Shown here: one piece after another, positions 9,492 through 18,328 of the stretch
How positions within the stretch are numbered: position 1 is the stretch's first letter
Layout: every line of letters begins with the position of its first letter
Source: Dyadobacter alkalitolerans DSM 23607
GTDB taxonomy: Bacteria; Bacteroidota; Bacteroidia; Cytophagales; Spirosomataceae
Direction: 5' to 3'
DNA: 64,000 nt
Assembly: GCF_000428845.1 (NCBI RefSeq)
Contig: NZ_AUAS01000005.1
Span: 434,001-498,000 of the forward strand
The notes under the pieces: generated by a model
Told to the model about the DNA's origin: nothing
Seen by the model: the letters and a program-made list of their open reading frames with translations, nothing else
The model's database searches: none
Position numbers and translations under genes: made by a program

Positions 9492-10787
9492 TCAGCCTTC
9501 AAATTCGATTCGAAATGCTGTCCAGCCGTCTGGATTGGTCTGTAATGAGAATGTGAATCCGTGGTTGATGAGGATTTCTCTGGCTAATGTTAGCCCTATG
9601 CCCTGGCCGTCATGCTTGGTGCTGAAAAATGGGTTGAAAAGCTGGGCTCCTACTTCGGCTTCGATGGGGCTGCCGTTGTTTTTAATGGTCAGATCATTTT
9701 CGGAAACTTCGATTCGTATCTCATTGCCAGGTCTGCATGCCTCGATTGCATTTTTCAGAACATTGACAAGCACGTGCTCCATCTGGCCCATGTCGATTTT
9801 TTTAAATACAACATTTGCCGGCAGTAATGTGTGGATTGAGACACCGCGGTGTGCGGCTGTCGGCTCCATGAAAATAGCTACGTCTCTGACAAATTTATTC
9901 AAATCCGCAGGAACCGGCGCTGGGGCTGGCAGCCGCACGACGTCTGCAAAGTTTCGCATGAATTTCGTTAGCCGCCGGTTGCGTTCAGACGCAATGTTAA
10001 GCGCTTCTCTCAGTTCAATGTAAGAATCGTCAGAAAGAATGTTTGTGGTTGTCTGCAAAATGGAATCCGTGGCGCCTAATGTGTTGTTAACCTCGTGCGC
10101 CATCATTCGGATCACTTTGCCGTATGCATTCTTTTCCGATTCAAGTATCTCATTAGTAAGCTCTTCGATCATCAGAAACGAGCGACGGAAGCCTTGATCC
10201 ATAAAATGCGAGCGCTGCACTTTGAATGTTACCACGCCATTGGTTTTCACAATTTTCGATTCCCCATCCTGAATATAAGCCAGTTCAACAAGCAACGGAT
10301 GATTGGTTTCCTCCAATAACAGCCCTTTCAAACCTTCCGCTTCATTTTTGAAATATTCCTTTGCTTTGACATTGAACGAATCGATTTTTTCATCAAAATC
10401 GAGAATAATGATGGAAATAGGTGATGCGGCGATCAGTTTTTCGAGGAAAAAATGTTGCTCATGCAAGCGCGTCCGCTCCTCACGGAGCTGGCCGATCATC
10501 AGGTTGTAAACTTCAATCAATGTATCTATTTCGCCTTTGCCGGTTGGGACGAACTTGATGGAAAAATCCTTGTCCTTAATGGCCTCAATTCCCGATTTCA
10601 CAAATTGGATAGGTTGCATAAAATTCTGATAAATCTGAATGGAAACGATGGCAGAAAGCAACAGAAACACCTCAAAACCAATGAAAAGCAGTTTGTCCTG
10701 ATACAGGATTTTGTAAACCAGGAAAACCAGGACAATGTGCAATACCAATATGTAAAGAATGTATTTGGCCTTCGTTGATAATCTCAT
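9492..10787 (-). CDS. NtrB-like sensor histidine kinase
   Basis: A 431-residue inner-membrane kinase. Two transmembrane helices occupy residues about 8-52 with almost no periplasmic loop, then a HAMP-like region, a PAS-like segment (residues about 115-210), the phospho-acceptor H231 in MMAHEVNNTLG and an HATPase domain with GQGIGLTLA. The gene overlaps the sigma-54 regulator gene upstream by 4 bases, so the two should form a pair. The near absence of an outside domain suggests it senses within the membrane or cytoplasm, as in kinases that respond to envelope stress; that is inference. Confidence 0.92.
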   Translation of the reverse strand: MRLSTKAKYILYILVLHIVLVFLVYKILYQDKLLFIGFEVFLLLSAIVSIQIYQNFMQPIQFVKSGIEAIKDKDFSIKFVPTGKGEIDTLIEVYNLMIGQLREERTRLHEQHFFLEKLIAASPISIIILDFDEKIDSFNVKAKEYFKNEAEGLKGLLLEETNHPLLVELAYIQDGESKIVKTNGVVTFKVQRSHFMDQGFRRSFLMIEELTNEILESEKNAYGKVIRMMAHEVNNTLGATDSILQTTTNILSDDSYIELREALNIASERNRRLTKFMRNFADVVRLPAPAPVPADLNKFVRDVAIFMEPTAAHRGVSIHTLLPANVVFKKIDMGQMEHVLVNVLKNAIEACRPGNEIRIEVSENDLTIKNNGSPIEAEVGAQLFNPFFSTKHDGQGIGLTLAREILINHGFTFSLQTNPDGWTAFRIEFEG

Positions 10788-12157
10788 ACGTCCTCGGATT
10801 CGTAGGAAATACCATATTTTTCCAATCTGCGATAGAGCGCAAACCGTGTGATTCCGAGCGATCTGGCCACTTTGCTCACTTTATTCTGATGAAATTGCAT
10901 GGCCTTGGTGATCATTTGATATTCCATTTCCTCCAACGTGATCGCGCCCACTTCGGGAAGGTTTTTCTGGGCGGACGGCTGTGTGCCGCCACTCAGATTA
11001 CGCTGTAAATCCGCTATATCCAATGTATCCGAGCTAGACAGCAATACGGTGCGCTCGACCAGGTTTTTCAACTGACGGATATTCCCCTGCAACTGCAATG
11101 TCCGGAGCCATTTCATTGATGCCGGACTCAGGCGCAGGTTGGGGCGTTGATAAATGGTTTTCAGGTTATTAACAAAAAATTCAGACAGCAGCGGAATGTC
11201 GTCCGGCCTTTCCCTAAGCGCTGGCAGCTTAACGGTGATCAGGTTAATGCGGTAATAAAGGTCTTCCCGAAATGTTCCCTGCGCGACCATTTCTTCCAGA
11301 TTCCGGTTTGTAGCACAAATCACCCTCACATCCACAGTCCGGCTTTTACTGCTTCCCAACGGCTCAAAAGTTCGTTCCTGCAACACACGCAGTAATTTTA
11401 CCTGACTTGCCAGATCCAATTCACCGATCTCATCGAGGAAAATTGATCCCTTATGCGCCATTTCAAACCGGCCCAGGCGATCCGTTTTGGCATCCGTAAA
11501 AGCGCCACGGACGTGACCGAACAGCTCGCTTTCAAACAATGTTGAAGAAATCCCGCCCAGATTCACCTTCACAAAAGGACGTGATTTTCGCTTGCTGTTC
11601 ATATGAATTGCCTCTGCAATCAATTCCTTACCCGTGCCGCTTTCGCCCGTGATAAGCACCGCCGCATCTGTGGAAGCAACGCGGCCAACGGTTTCAAGAA
11701 TATCAAGCAGTTTGGGATCCTGGCCTACAATGTTCTCGAAATGATACTGTTGTTCCAGCTTCTTCCTGCTGCCTGAAAGCGGCAATGTTTGTGACAAGCT
11801 CAGGATCGTGCGAACGGATTGCAGCACGTGGTCATTCTGCCAGGGTTTGGTAATAAAATCAATTGCACCTTCCTTCATTCCCCTCACAGCCAGATCGATA
11901 GTCCCCCATCCCGTAATCAAGATCACAGGAATGGCCGGGTAACGCTTCTTAATTTGCTGCAAAAGCTGCATTCCCTCTTTCCCCGAAGTTTCAATCGAAA
12001 AGTTCAGGTCCAGCAGGATCAGCTCCGGCGTAACCGTCTTCAAAATATCAAAAGTCTCATCCGGCGACCCCACACCTCTTACCTCAAACCCCTCCTTTTT
12101 AAGCAGCAGGATCAAAGAAGTCCGTATCGCAAGATCATCGTCGACAATTAGGAGCAT
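10784..12157 (-). CDS. Sigma-54-dependent response regulator (NtrC family)
   Basis: A 457-residue protein with three domains. The receiver (1-120) has the phospho-acceptor D50 in LILLDLNF. The AAA+ domain has Walker A at 171-178 (GESGTGKE), and the sigma-54 contact loop reads GAFTDA at 218-223 where GAFTGA is usual. The C-terminus is a Fis-type helix-turn-helix (NKVSKVARSLGITRFALYRR). It should activate sigma-54 promoters after phosphorylation by the kinase with which it overlaps. The preceding transporter genes are the obvious target, and a weak -24/-12-like site lies before the adaptor gene. The altered G-to-D residue in the loop also occurs in some functional regulators. Confidence 0.93.
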   Translation of the reverse strand: MLLIVDDDLAIRTSLILLLKKEGFEVRGVGSPDETFDILKTVTPELILLDLNFSIETSGKEGMQLLQQIKKRYPAIPVILITGWGTIDLAVRGMKEGAIDFITKPWQNDHVLQSVRTILSLSQTLPLSGSRKKLEQQYHFENIVGQDPKLLDILETVGRVASTDAAVLITGESGTGKELIAEAIHMNSKRKSRPFVKVNLGGISSTLFESELFGHVRGAFTDAKTDRLGRFEMAHKGSIFLDEIGELDLASQVKLLRVLQERTFEPLGSSKSRTVDVRVICATNRNLEEMVAQGTFREDLYYRINLITVKLPALRERPDDIPLLSEFFVNNLKTIYQRPNLRLSPASMKWLRTLQLQGNIRQLKNLVERTVLLSSSDTLDIADLQRNLSGGTQPSAQKNLPEVGAITLEEMEYQMITKAMQFHQNKVSKVARSLGITRFALYRRLEKYGISYESEDV

Positions 12158-12217
12158 ATTACAATTTTACTTCGCAATCACTTTTCAACATTCAATCATT
12201 CATTCCCATCTAAACCC

Positions 12218-13384
12218 TCACTCCTCATGCAGCGCCACCGCCGGATGGATCCGGGAGGCTTGTTTGCTGGGGAGCCAGGCGCAGAGGGTAACGATGATGT
12301 AAATTACGGCAATGGAGGCGAAAATTGAAGTGATATAAATTTCACTGTCGAGATCAAACACATTCATCAGCGGAAACTGCACGGCGAAAAGCAGCCCGAT
12401 GATAAGACTGAAAGTCGCGATCACCCATATTTCTCCCAAAAACTGAATGGCTACTCTCCCTTCCGTGGCACCCATCGCCCTGCGAAGCCCAATCTCATTT
12501 TTCCTGCGCGAAATGTTCAGATTTAGTATCCCAAAAAGTCCCAGCGCAACATTAGTAAGCAAAAAAGCACTGATAATCAGGAAAATTAAAACAGGAACGA
12601 GTGTCAGATTATGACGGTTGAGCCGTGATTCTTTTAAATAACTCACTTCAATTCCCCATCCTGGCACCATCATCGCAATGTCCTTTACAAGCTTGGCTTC
12701 AAAGTTCGCATCCGTGCCGCGTTTTGTCTTGATCAGGACATTGGAATTCCAGCTGTCGTCCTTGACAAGCATTTCGAAGAGGGCCGGGTTGTCCGACATA
12801 TATTCACCTTTGGCCTTGAAATTATCGACAACGCCCATCACCTTGTACGAGCTCTTATCATCGATTTTTATTACTTTATTCAGCGAAGTTTCATCGAGAA
12901 AGAGCTTGTCTTCCATTGCTTTATTGACGACAATAGGAACAAATTTAGCTACCCGATCACCGTCTTTGTACCAGCGTCCTTTTATGAGTGGCAGGTTAAG
13001 AGTTTTGCTGAAATCCGGATCAGTATAATAAAAATCCCCACCGACAGTGACCTTATTATAAGTGATCGAATTGCCGATTTGATTTGCTGAAAATGGCGTA
13101 TTACTGCTCATTCTCGTGGCGGTTTCTACCTCTTTGTACGACCGGATACGCTCCATCACGCTGGTAAGCTTGCGCGCAACTTCCACCGTATCCTGGTTGC
13201 TGGCCAGGTCTACATTCCAGACTTGTTCATACTCAAAACCAATGGGTTGCAAATAATTTCTCACATTAAAAACGATCAGCGAAAGCACTCCGAAGAGCAC
13301 CAGGAACGACGCCAGAATTTCGACAATAAGCAGGGAATGCGTGCCCTTCTTATTCCAGATTAGTTTGAAAAGATGTTTAAGCAT
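12218..13384 (-). CDS. ABC transporter permease, FtsX/MacB type
   Basis: A 388-residue membrane protein with an N-terminal transmembrane helix near residues 18-42, a large periplasmic MacB-like domain, and three C-terminal helices forming the FtsX domain (SRRKNEIGLRRAMGAT is the conserved cytoplasmic loop). It is one of two permeases encoded side by side with an ABC ATPase, a TolC-like protein and a membrane adaptor. Such systems move lipoproteins, peptides or drugs by mechanotransmission across the periplasm; the substrate cannot be inferred. A 70-base spacer rich in gaatgagtga-like repeats separates it from the other permease. Confidence 0.9.
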   Translation of the reverse strand: MLKHLFKLIWNKKGTHSLLIVEILASFLVLFGVLSLIVFNVRNYLQPIGFEYEQVWNVDLASNQDTVEVARKLTSVMERIRSYKEVETATRMSSNTPFSANQIGNSITYNKVTVGGDFYYTDPDFSKTLNLPLIKGRWYKDGDRVAKFVPIVVNKAMEDKLFLDETSLNKVIKIDDKSSYKVMGVVDNFKAKGEYMSDNPALFEMLVKDDSWNSNVLIKTKRGTDANFEAKLVKDIAMMVPGWGIEVSYLKESRLNRHNLTLVPVLIFLIISAFLLTNVALGLFGILNLNISRRKNEIGLRRAMGATEGRVAIQFLGEIWVIATFSLIIGLLFAVQFPLMNVFDLDSEIYITSIFASIAVIYIIVTLCAWLPSKQASRIHPAVALHEE

Positions 13385-13454
13385 GGGGGCATTTTTTGAA
13401 TGAGTGAATGTTCCAATGAGTGACCGGTCGCCGGGCGATGAGTGAATGTTGCTT
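13385..13454. repeat. Intergenic spacer with gaatgagtga-type repeats
   Basis: The spacer between the two permease genes contains tgaatgagtgaatg, an accggtcgccggg block and a further gatgagtgaatg. The same words recur in the spacer at 14709-14789, so the two spacers are related copies. Confidence 0.65.
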
Positions 13455-14708
13455 TCAGACTTTCAATGCATCTACGATTTTTAATCTTGACATCCTGAAT
13501 GCGGGTAAGACGCCGGACATGAGGCCAAAGAACAGGCAGACTGCCAGGCTGATCAGAAATACGGGCACATTGATTGTCAGGTCTGCGTAGGCGATCCAGC
13601 CGCTGGAATTGATGAAGTAAATGATCAGGTAAGAAAGCGCCAGTGCAAAGGCTCCGCCAATGAATGTGATGAAAATATTTTCAATGATAAACTGCCAGAG
13701 CAATGCGGCCGAAGGTGCGCCAAATGCTTTCCTGACACCGATTTCAGAAGCCCTTTCTAAAATCCGGCTAACATTCACATTCACCAGATTAATAGCAGGC
13801 AAACCCATAAACATTAAAATCACAAAACTGACCACCGTGTAAAACAAGAACCGCTGCGTGCTGCTCCGGGCGAAAGTATTGACGAAGTGATCAAAGTATT
13901 TATCTGCTTTCACTTCTAAAACAGTCAGGTTCTTCTCGGTATGGATCTCAGCATAAGGAATCCGCGAAATATTGCTGTCAAATTCCGACTGGATCGCAGG
14001 CATATCTGCGGCATCTTTCGCCGTGGCAATGGCAATGTAGCGGCCTCGCATTCCTTTGTTTTCGTAATTGCTTTTTGGGGATGTATAGGGAAAATAAATG
14101 TCCGAATAGCTGTAAATACGCGTTGGCGGGCTGCCTTTAACTACACCTATCACACGGTAATTAATGTTCTCAATCTCAATGTTCTTCCCCACCACCGATT
14201 TGCCGTCTGTTTCGAAATACTGGTCGCGCAACGCATCCGTAATGACCGCCACGTGATCTGAATTTTTAATGTTATTATCATTATAAGGCTTCCCCTCCAA
14301 AAACTGAAAACCCATCACCTCCCAGAACTCGGCATCGGTATATTTGGTGTTCAACTTGATCCTTTTTCCATTCACATATGTATTTGAAAAGCTGAAATTG
14401 GACATAATAGCAACCTTATCAGCCGATTTCAGCGATTTCACATGCTTAGTCAAAAAATCGAAAGTCGCAGGTCCGGAAGACATGGAAGTGCGCGCCGAAT
14501 CGGTCTGGATAACGGTGGCGACATATAATGAGCGATCGCGGTTAACTTCCGGGTAATGCGTCCCGAACAAATGATCCAGGAACGAAGTCAGCACCATTAA
14601 CACCGTAAGTGTGAGGCTGATGCCGAAAAGCGTAATAAAGGTATAGAAAGGATGCCGAAGCAGCACTTTCCAGGCGATTTTGATATAGTTTAGAAGCATA
14701 ATGTTCAA
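13455..14708 (-). CDS. ABC transporter permease, FtsX/MacB type
   Basis: A 417-residue membrane protein with the same plan as the next permease downstream: one helix near residues 20-45, a periplasmic MacB-like domain, and a C-terminal FtsX domain with the loop ERASEIGVRKAFGAPS. An in-frame ATG three codons later is an alternative start. The two permeases are clearly divergent in sequence, which suggests a heterodimer partnered with the single ATPase. It is 81 bases downstream of the ATPase gene, with a repeat-bearing spacer between them. Confidence 0.9.
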   Translation of the reverse strand: MNIMLLNYIKIAWKVLLRHPFYTFITLFGISLTLTVLMVLTSFLDHLFGTHYPEVNRDRSLYVATVIQTDSARTSMSSGPATFDFLTKHVKSLKSADKVAIMSNFSFSNTYVNGKRIKLNTKYTDAEFWEVMGFQFLEGKPYNDNNIKNSDHVAVITDALRDQYFETDGKSVVGKNIEIENINYRVIGVVKGSPPTRIYSYSDIYFPYTSPKSNYENKGMRGRYIAIATAKDAADMPAIQSEFDSNISRIPYAEIHTEKNLTVLEVKADKYFDHFVNTFARSSTQRFLFYTVVSFVILMFMGLPAINLVNVNVSRILERASEIGVRKAFGAPSAALLWQFIIENIFITFIGGAFALALSYLIIYFINSSGWIAYADLTINVPVFLISLAVCLFFGLMSGVLPAFRMSRLKIVDALKV

Positions 14709-14789
14709 TGAGTGAATGAGTGAGTGACCGGGTCGCCGGTGCGATGAATGAGTGCATGACCGGGTCGCCGGTCATTGACTCATTCAAAA
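14709..14789. repeat. Second spacer with gaatgagtga repeats and an accgggtcgccggt palindrome
   Basis: The spacer between the ATPase and first permease carries several copies of gaatgagtga-like words and two copies of gaccgggtcgccggt about 38 bases apart. The core gaccgg-n-tcgccggtc can fold on itself. The composition matches the spacer at 13385-13454. Confidence 0.65.
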
Positions 14790-15452
14790 TTAAAGAACCT
14801 GCGTGCCGTCAAACAACCGTATCAGCCTGTGCGTGCGTTTGGCCATGGCGTCGTCGTGGGTTACCATAACGATGGTGGCGCCTCCTTCATTCAGGTTTTG
14901 AAGAATGCTCAGGATCTCATTTCCCATTGCGCTGTCGAGGTTTCCGGTCGGCTCATCAGCTAAGATGATCTCCGGCTTGCCTACAATAGCCCTGGCGATT
15001 GCTACGCGCTGTTTTTGCCCTCCGGAAAGTTGCTTTGGGAAATGTTTCATGCGGTTGCTCAACCCCACTTTTTCGAGTGCTTCCTGCGCCAGCTCGCGGC
15101 GTTCTTTGGAAGAACTGGTTCGGTATAAAAGCGGGATTTCCACATTATCAATCACCGAAAGGTCGTTAATAAGGTGAAAGCTTTGGAAAATGAAGCCCAG
15201 TTTCTGGTTACGCAGACTTGCCAGCGATTTGTCCGTATATTTCTCAACTTTACTTCCATCAATCTCAATATGTCCTTTGCTAGGTTCGTCCAGAAGGCCC
15301 ATAATGTTTAACAATGTGCTTTTTCCGCAGCCGGAAGGGCCCATTATGGAAACAAATTCGCCTTTTTTCACATCGATATTGATGTTGTTCAGCGCAAGCG
15401 TTTCAATGGAGCTCGTGCGGTAAACTTTTTCAACGTTTTGCAGTTTGATCAT
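14790..15452 (-). CDS. ABC transporter ATP-binding protein, MacB/LolD class
   Basis: A 220-residue ATPase. Walker A is GPSGCGKST at 38-46, the signature is [15 protein letters not shown] and Walker B is [12 protein letters not shown]. The length and the [10 protein letters not shown] region match the LolD/MacB-type subfamily. It powers the two permeases that follow. The gene begins three bases after the stop of the TolC-like gene, so translation may be coupled. Confidence 0.94.
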   Translation of the reverse strand: MIKLQNVEKVYRTSSIETLALNNINIDVKKGEFVSIMGPSGCGKSTLLNIMGLLDEPSKGHIEIDGSKVEKYTDKSLASLRNQKLGFIFQSFHLINDLSVIDNVEIPLLYRTSSSKERRELAQEALEKVGLSNRMKHFPKQLSGGQKQRVAIARAIVGKPEIILADEPTGNLDSAMGNEILSILQNLNEGGATIVMVTHDDAMAKRTHRLIRLFDGTQVL

Positions 15453-15455
15453 GGC

Positions 15456-16901
15456 TTAGTATGTTATTTTTTTGTTTTGTTCAAAATCGTATAATGTCAA
15501 GATCCTCAGGCTGTAATAGGCTTGCCAGTAATCCCGCAATGCTAGAATGTAGTCTCTCCGGGCAATGTCTTTTTCCTGCGTTGCGATGCCCAGATCGGTT
15601 ACACTCAGGTCACTCAGGATAAATCTTTCTTTGGCGATCTGATAGCGGTCTGCGGCAATATTATCGGCCAGTTTGGTGAGTTTAACCTGCTTTTGTAACA
15701 TTTGCAAAAGGGTAACCTGCGTAAAAATCTCCTGCTCAAATGTCAGCTTCTCCTGCTCCACCGATTGCTGCGCAAACTCCTGATTCGCCTTCGCCACCTC
15801 CGTGCGGGCTTTATTCCGGCCCCAGGTCATGATCGGCAATGTAAATTGCAGTTCCACAAACTCACGGTCCTGCGGATTCCTGTATACGTCGGAGGGCTGT
15901 GCACCTTGATTTGATAATCCGAAAGTCGCATTTAGTGAAGCATTCAAACCATTTTCTTTCCTGGCAAACTGCACTTCCCGTTCGGCTTCCAGCAACTTTC
16001 GCTTAAAACCGACCGCTGCGGACCTGTTTGCAAATGCCTCATCCAATGCAAGTTGTGTATTGATTGCAAATTCCGCTGCTTCCAATGGGATTTCCAGTTC
16101 CAGCTCCCTTTCATCCCGTGAACCCATGTACATTTTTAGTTTCAGAGATGCCACTGCGGCTGCCTGCTGAGCCGATGCAAGGTCTTTCTGCGCTGTTAAT
16201 AGTCCCATTTGGAGTTGCAGAAGGTCATTCTGAGATATTTTTCCCAGTGCTAATTTTTGCTGCGCGATCTTGTAAAGCGTATCATTGTTACTCCGGTTCT
16301 TCTCGGCGATCTGCAAATTTACCTGCGCAACCAGCAGCTCGAAATAATAACCCGTCGCATCCAGCGAAACCTGTTCGAGCGACTGGATAAATTGCTGATT
16401 GCCCTCCTGGTATTTCAAAGGCTGAATTTTGCGGTCCCATTTCAATGTATTAAACCGGAAAAGCGGCTGGGTAATGCCAATTTCAAATGGAATGCCGTTG
16501 TATCTGGTGTTATTTCTTGCAAAATCATCAAAACGCTGCGTCTGCTGCTGCACGTAAACCGTTCCACCCGTAAGCGCAATGCTCTGACTCAGAGACAAAT
16601 TCAGCAAAGAGTTGTTGTTTGAAACCTGCTCAAAAGAAATCGTTCCGTCCGGCTGCCTGACTTCAATGTAAGATCTCGTAAAACCCGGAATTGTTCCATT
16701 CAGGCTAAGTTGCGGCCGGTAATCCGCCTGGAACGAGCGATATTGCCAATAGTTGGTTTTCCTGGCCGTAGCCGCCTGTTTGGAGGCAACAGATTGCTCT
16801 TTGGACATGAGCACAACATCTTGCAGCGAAAGTATTCTGGGCTGTGCTAAAACCGGAAAAGTTACAAAACAAGCGAAAATGAATGTAAGGGTGTTTTTCA
16901 T
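15456..16901 (-). CDS. TolC family outer-membrane efflux protein
   Basis: A 481-residue protein with signal peptide MKNTLTFIFACFVTFPVLAQ. It has two long alpha-helical hairpin regions rich in Ala, Gln and Leu (near residues 175-250 and 370-460), as in TolC-like outer-membrane channels. No lipobox cysteine is seen after the signal peptide. It lies 5 bases after the adaptor and 3 bases before the ATPase gene. It should form the outer-membrane exit of this tripartite exporter. Confidence 0.9.
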   Translation of the reverse strand: MKNTLTFIFACFVTFPVLAQPRILSLQDVVLMSKEQSVASKQAATARKTNYWQYRSFQADYRPQLSLNGTIPGFTRSYIEVRQPDGTISFEQVSNNNSLLNLSLSQSIALTGGTVYVQQQTQRFDDFARNNTRYNGIPFEIGITQPLFRFNTLKWDRKIQPLKYQEGNQQFIQSLEQVSLDATGYYFELLVAQVNLQIAEKNRSNNDTLYKIAQQKLALGKISQNDLLQLQMGLLTAQKDLASAQQAAAVASLKLKMYMGSRDERELELEIPLEAAEFAINTQLALDEAFANRSAAVGFKRKLLEAEREVQFARKENGLNASLNATFGLSNQGAQPSDVYRNPQDREFVELQFTLPIMTWGRNKARTEVAKANQEFAQQSVEQEKLTFEQEIFTQVTLLQMLQKQVKLTKLADNIAADRYQIAKERFILSDLSVTDLGIATQEKDIARRDYILALRDYWQAYYSLRILTLYDFEQNKKITY

Positions 16902-16906
16902 AGCAT

Positions 16907-18151
16907 TTATTGAATTGAAATTTCCTCCAAATGCTCATAATCATTCAAATCCGTCAGGATCACTTTCTCGCCCACTTCTAAACCGCTTTTTATTTCAACA
17001 AAATCGAAATTTGAGAGTCCGGTTTCAACTTTCCGGCGCAGCGCTTTGTTGTCCTTCATAACATAAACAAACTGCTTTTTCTTACCTGTAAATGCTGGCC
17101 CATTGGCAACGCGCACCGTATTAGAGCTGCTGCTGGTCACCACATAAACTTCCACCTTCATATTGGGCCTGAGCGATTCGCTTTTTGCATTATCCAGCTG
17201 AATCACAAACCCGATCACGCCGTCCTTCACAGCTGGTTTCACCTGCGTTATCACACCTCGTAATGTCACCTCATTCAGCCTGATAATCACGCTAAGTCCT
17301 GCTTTTACCTGATCTGCATAAATGTCCGAGCAACTCCCCTCCACCCTGAAACTGCCCAGGTCAGCCACTTTTGCAAGCATTTCGCCTTCGTTCACCGACG
17401 AGCCAATGTTCTCATTTACCCAGGTCAACACCCCTTTCCGGTCAGCGACGATGTCCGCCATTCTTAGCTTGTGTTGTAATTCTTTTAAATTTTTGCTTTC
17501 GATCTGCGCGCCCAGTTCGGTCTCTTTCAAACTCGCGCCCATCGATTCCCGGTTGTATTTCAGATCGTTTTCCAATTGCTTCTTTTCCAGTTCTGCAATT
17601 TTCAAGGCGTTCTCTGCCCGGGTAATGTCTTCCGCCGTGCCCCCTCCTACTTTTTGAAGCCTTTTTGCGTCTTCAAAATCGGCCCGGAGTTTGTTGATGT
17701 TCAAAGATTTGATGCGATCATTGATTTCAGCGTCATACAAGTCTTTGTTCAACTTCATCCGCAGCTGCTCAATGCTGTTTTGCTTCAATTTCAGCTGGTC
17801 CTCATAACGTTCGGACTCGATTACAGTAAGCGACTTATCCAGCTCAACAATGGCCTGGCCTGGTTTTACCTGCGTTCCCGGCGTCAGCAAAATACGCTTG
17901 ATGCTGGCGCGGATGGGGCTCGTAAAAATTTGCTCGTAAGCCGGGATGACTTCTCCCGATGCAGTCAATGTGTTTTCAACATTCCCTTTTTCAACCGTTC
18001 CCGTGCGGATCCTGGTGCTTTCCAATGTGCTGCCGAGGGATTTGCGAAAAAAATAAAGCAATGTTGCCGTTAAGATTATTCCCAGCACGATGAAAAGCCA
18101 TCGTCGGTTTCTGGTGGTTTTAATGTAGTCCGGCGCAACTTCCCGATCCAT
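16907..18151 (-). CDS. HlyD/MacA-type membrane fusion protein
   Basis: A 414-residue periplasmic adaptor anchored by one helix near residues 19-36. A barrel-sandwich (lipoyl-like) segment is split around a long coiled-coil hairpin (residues about 105-225), followed by a beta-barrel domain. The order matches adaptors that link inner-membrane ABC permeases with a TolC-like channel. It is the first gene of the exporter cluster, so the promoter should lie in 18152-18270. Confidence 0.9.
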   Translation of the reverse strand: MDREVAPDYIKTTRNRRWLFIVLGIILTATLLYFFRKSLGSTLESTRIRTGTVEKGNVENTLTASGEVIPAYEQIFTSPIRASIKRILLTPGTQVKPGQAIVELDKSLTVIESERYEDQLKLKQNSIEQLRMKLNKDLYDAEINDRIKSLNINKLRADFEDAKRLQKVGGGTAEDITRAENALKIAELEKKQLENDLKYNRESMGASLKETELGAQIESKNLKELQHKLRMADIVADRKGVLTWVNENIGSSVNEGEMLAKVADLGSFRVEGSCSDIYADQVKAGLSVIIRLNEVTLRGVITQVKPAVKDGVIGFVIQLDNAKSESLRPNMKVEVYVVTSSSSNTVRVANGPAFTGKKKQFVYVMKDNKALRRKVETGLSNFDFVEIKSGLEVGEKVILTDLNDYEHLEEISIQ

Positions 18152-18204
18152 TGTTTTTTTGTTTGGAGGTTAAATGTGTTTCATGGCTAATGTGCTTATA
18201 GTTA

Positions 18205-18220
18205 ATCCATTTTTATGCCA
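18205..18220 (-). promoter_or_regulatory. Weak candidate sigma-54 promoter for the exporter cluster
   Basis: Read on the minus strand the sequence is TGGCATAAAAATGGAT, 54 bases upstream of the adaptor start. The -24 half (TGGCA) is good. The -12 half reads TGGA where TTGC is expected, so the match is poor. It is listed because a sigma-54 activator lies in the same cluster. Confidence 0.25.
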
Positions 18221-18249
18221 ATACATAAAACACTCACAATCAATATTTT

Positions 18250-18293
18250 ATATAAAAAACAAAAACAAAAAACCGTGCGATAGCGCACGGTTT
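18250..18293 (-). terminator. Rho-independent terminator after the gene at 18329
   Basis: A perfect 10-base-pair stem (aaaccgtgcg and cgcacggttt, loop atag) at 18270-18293. On the minus strand it is followed by a T-rich tract (18250-18270), so it should stop transcription from the gene ending at 18329 before the exporter cluster. Confidence 0.88.
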
Positions 18294-18328
18294 GTGTGAT
18301 TTGGAACTAGAAATTTAAGCCTTCAAAA

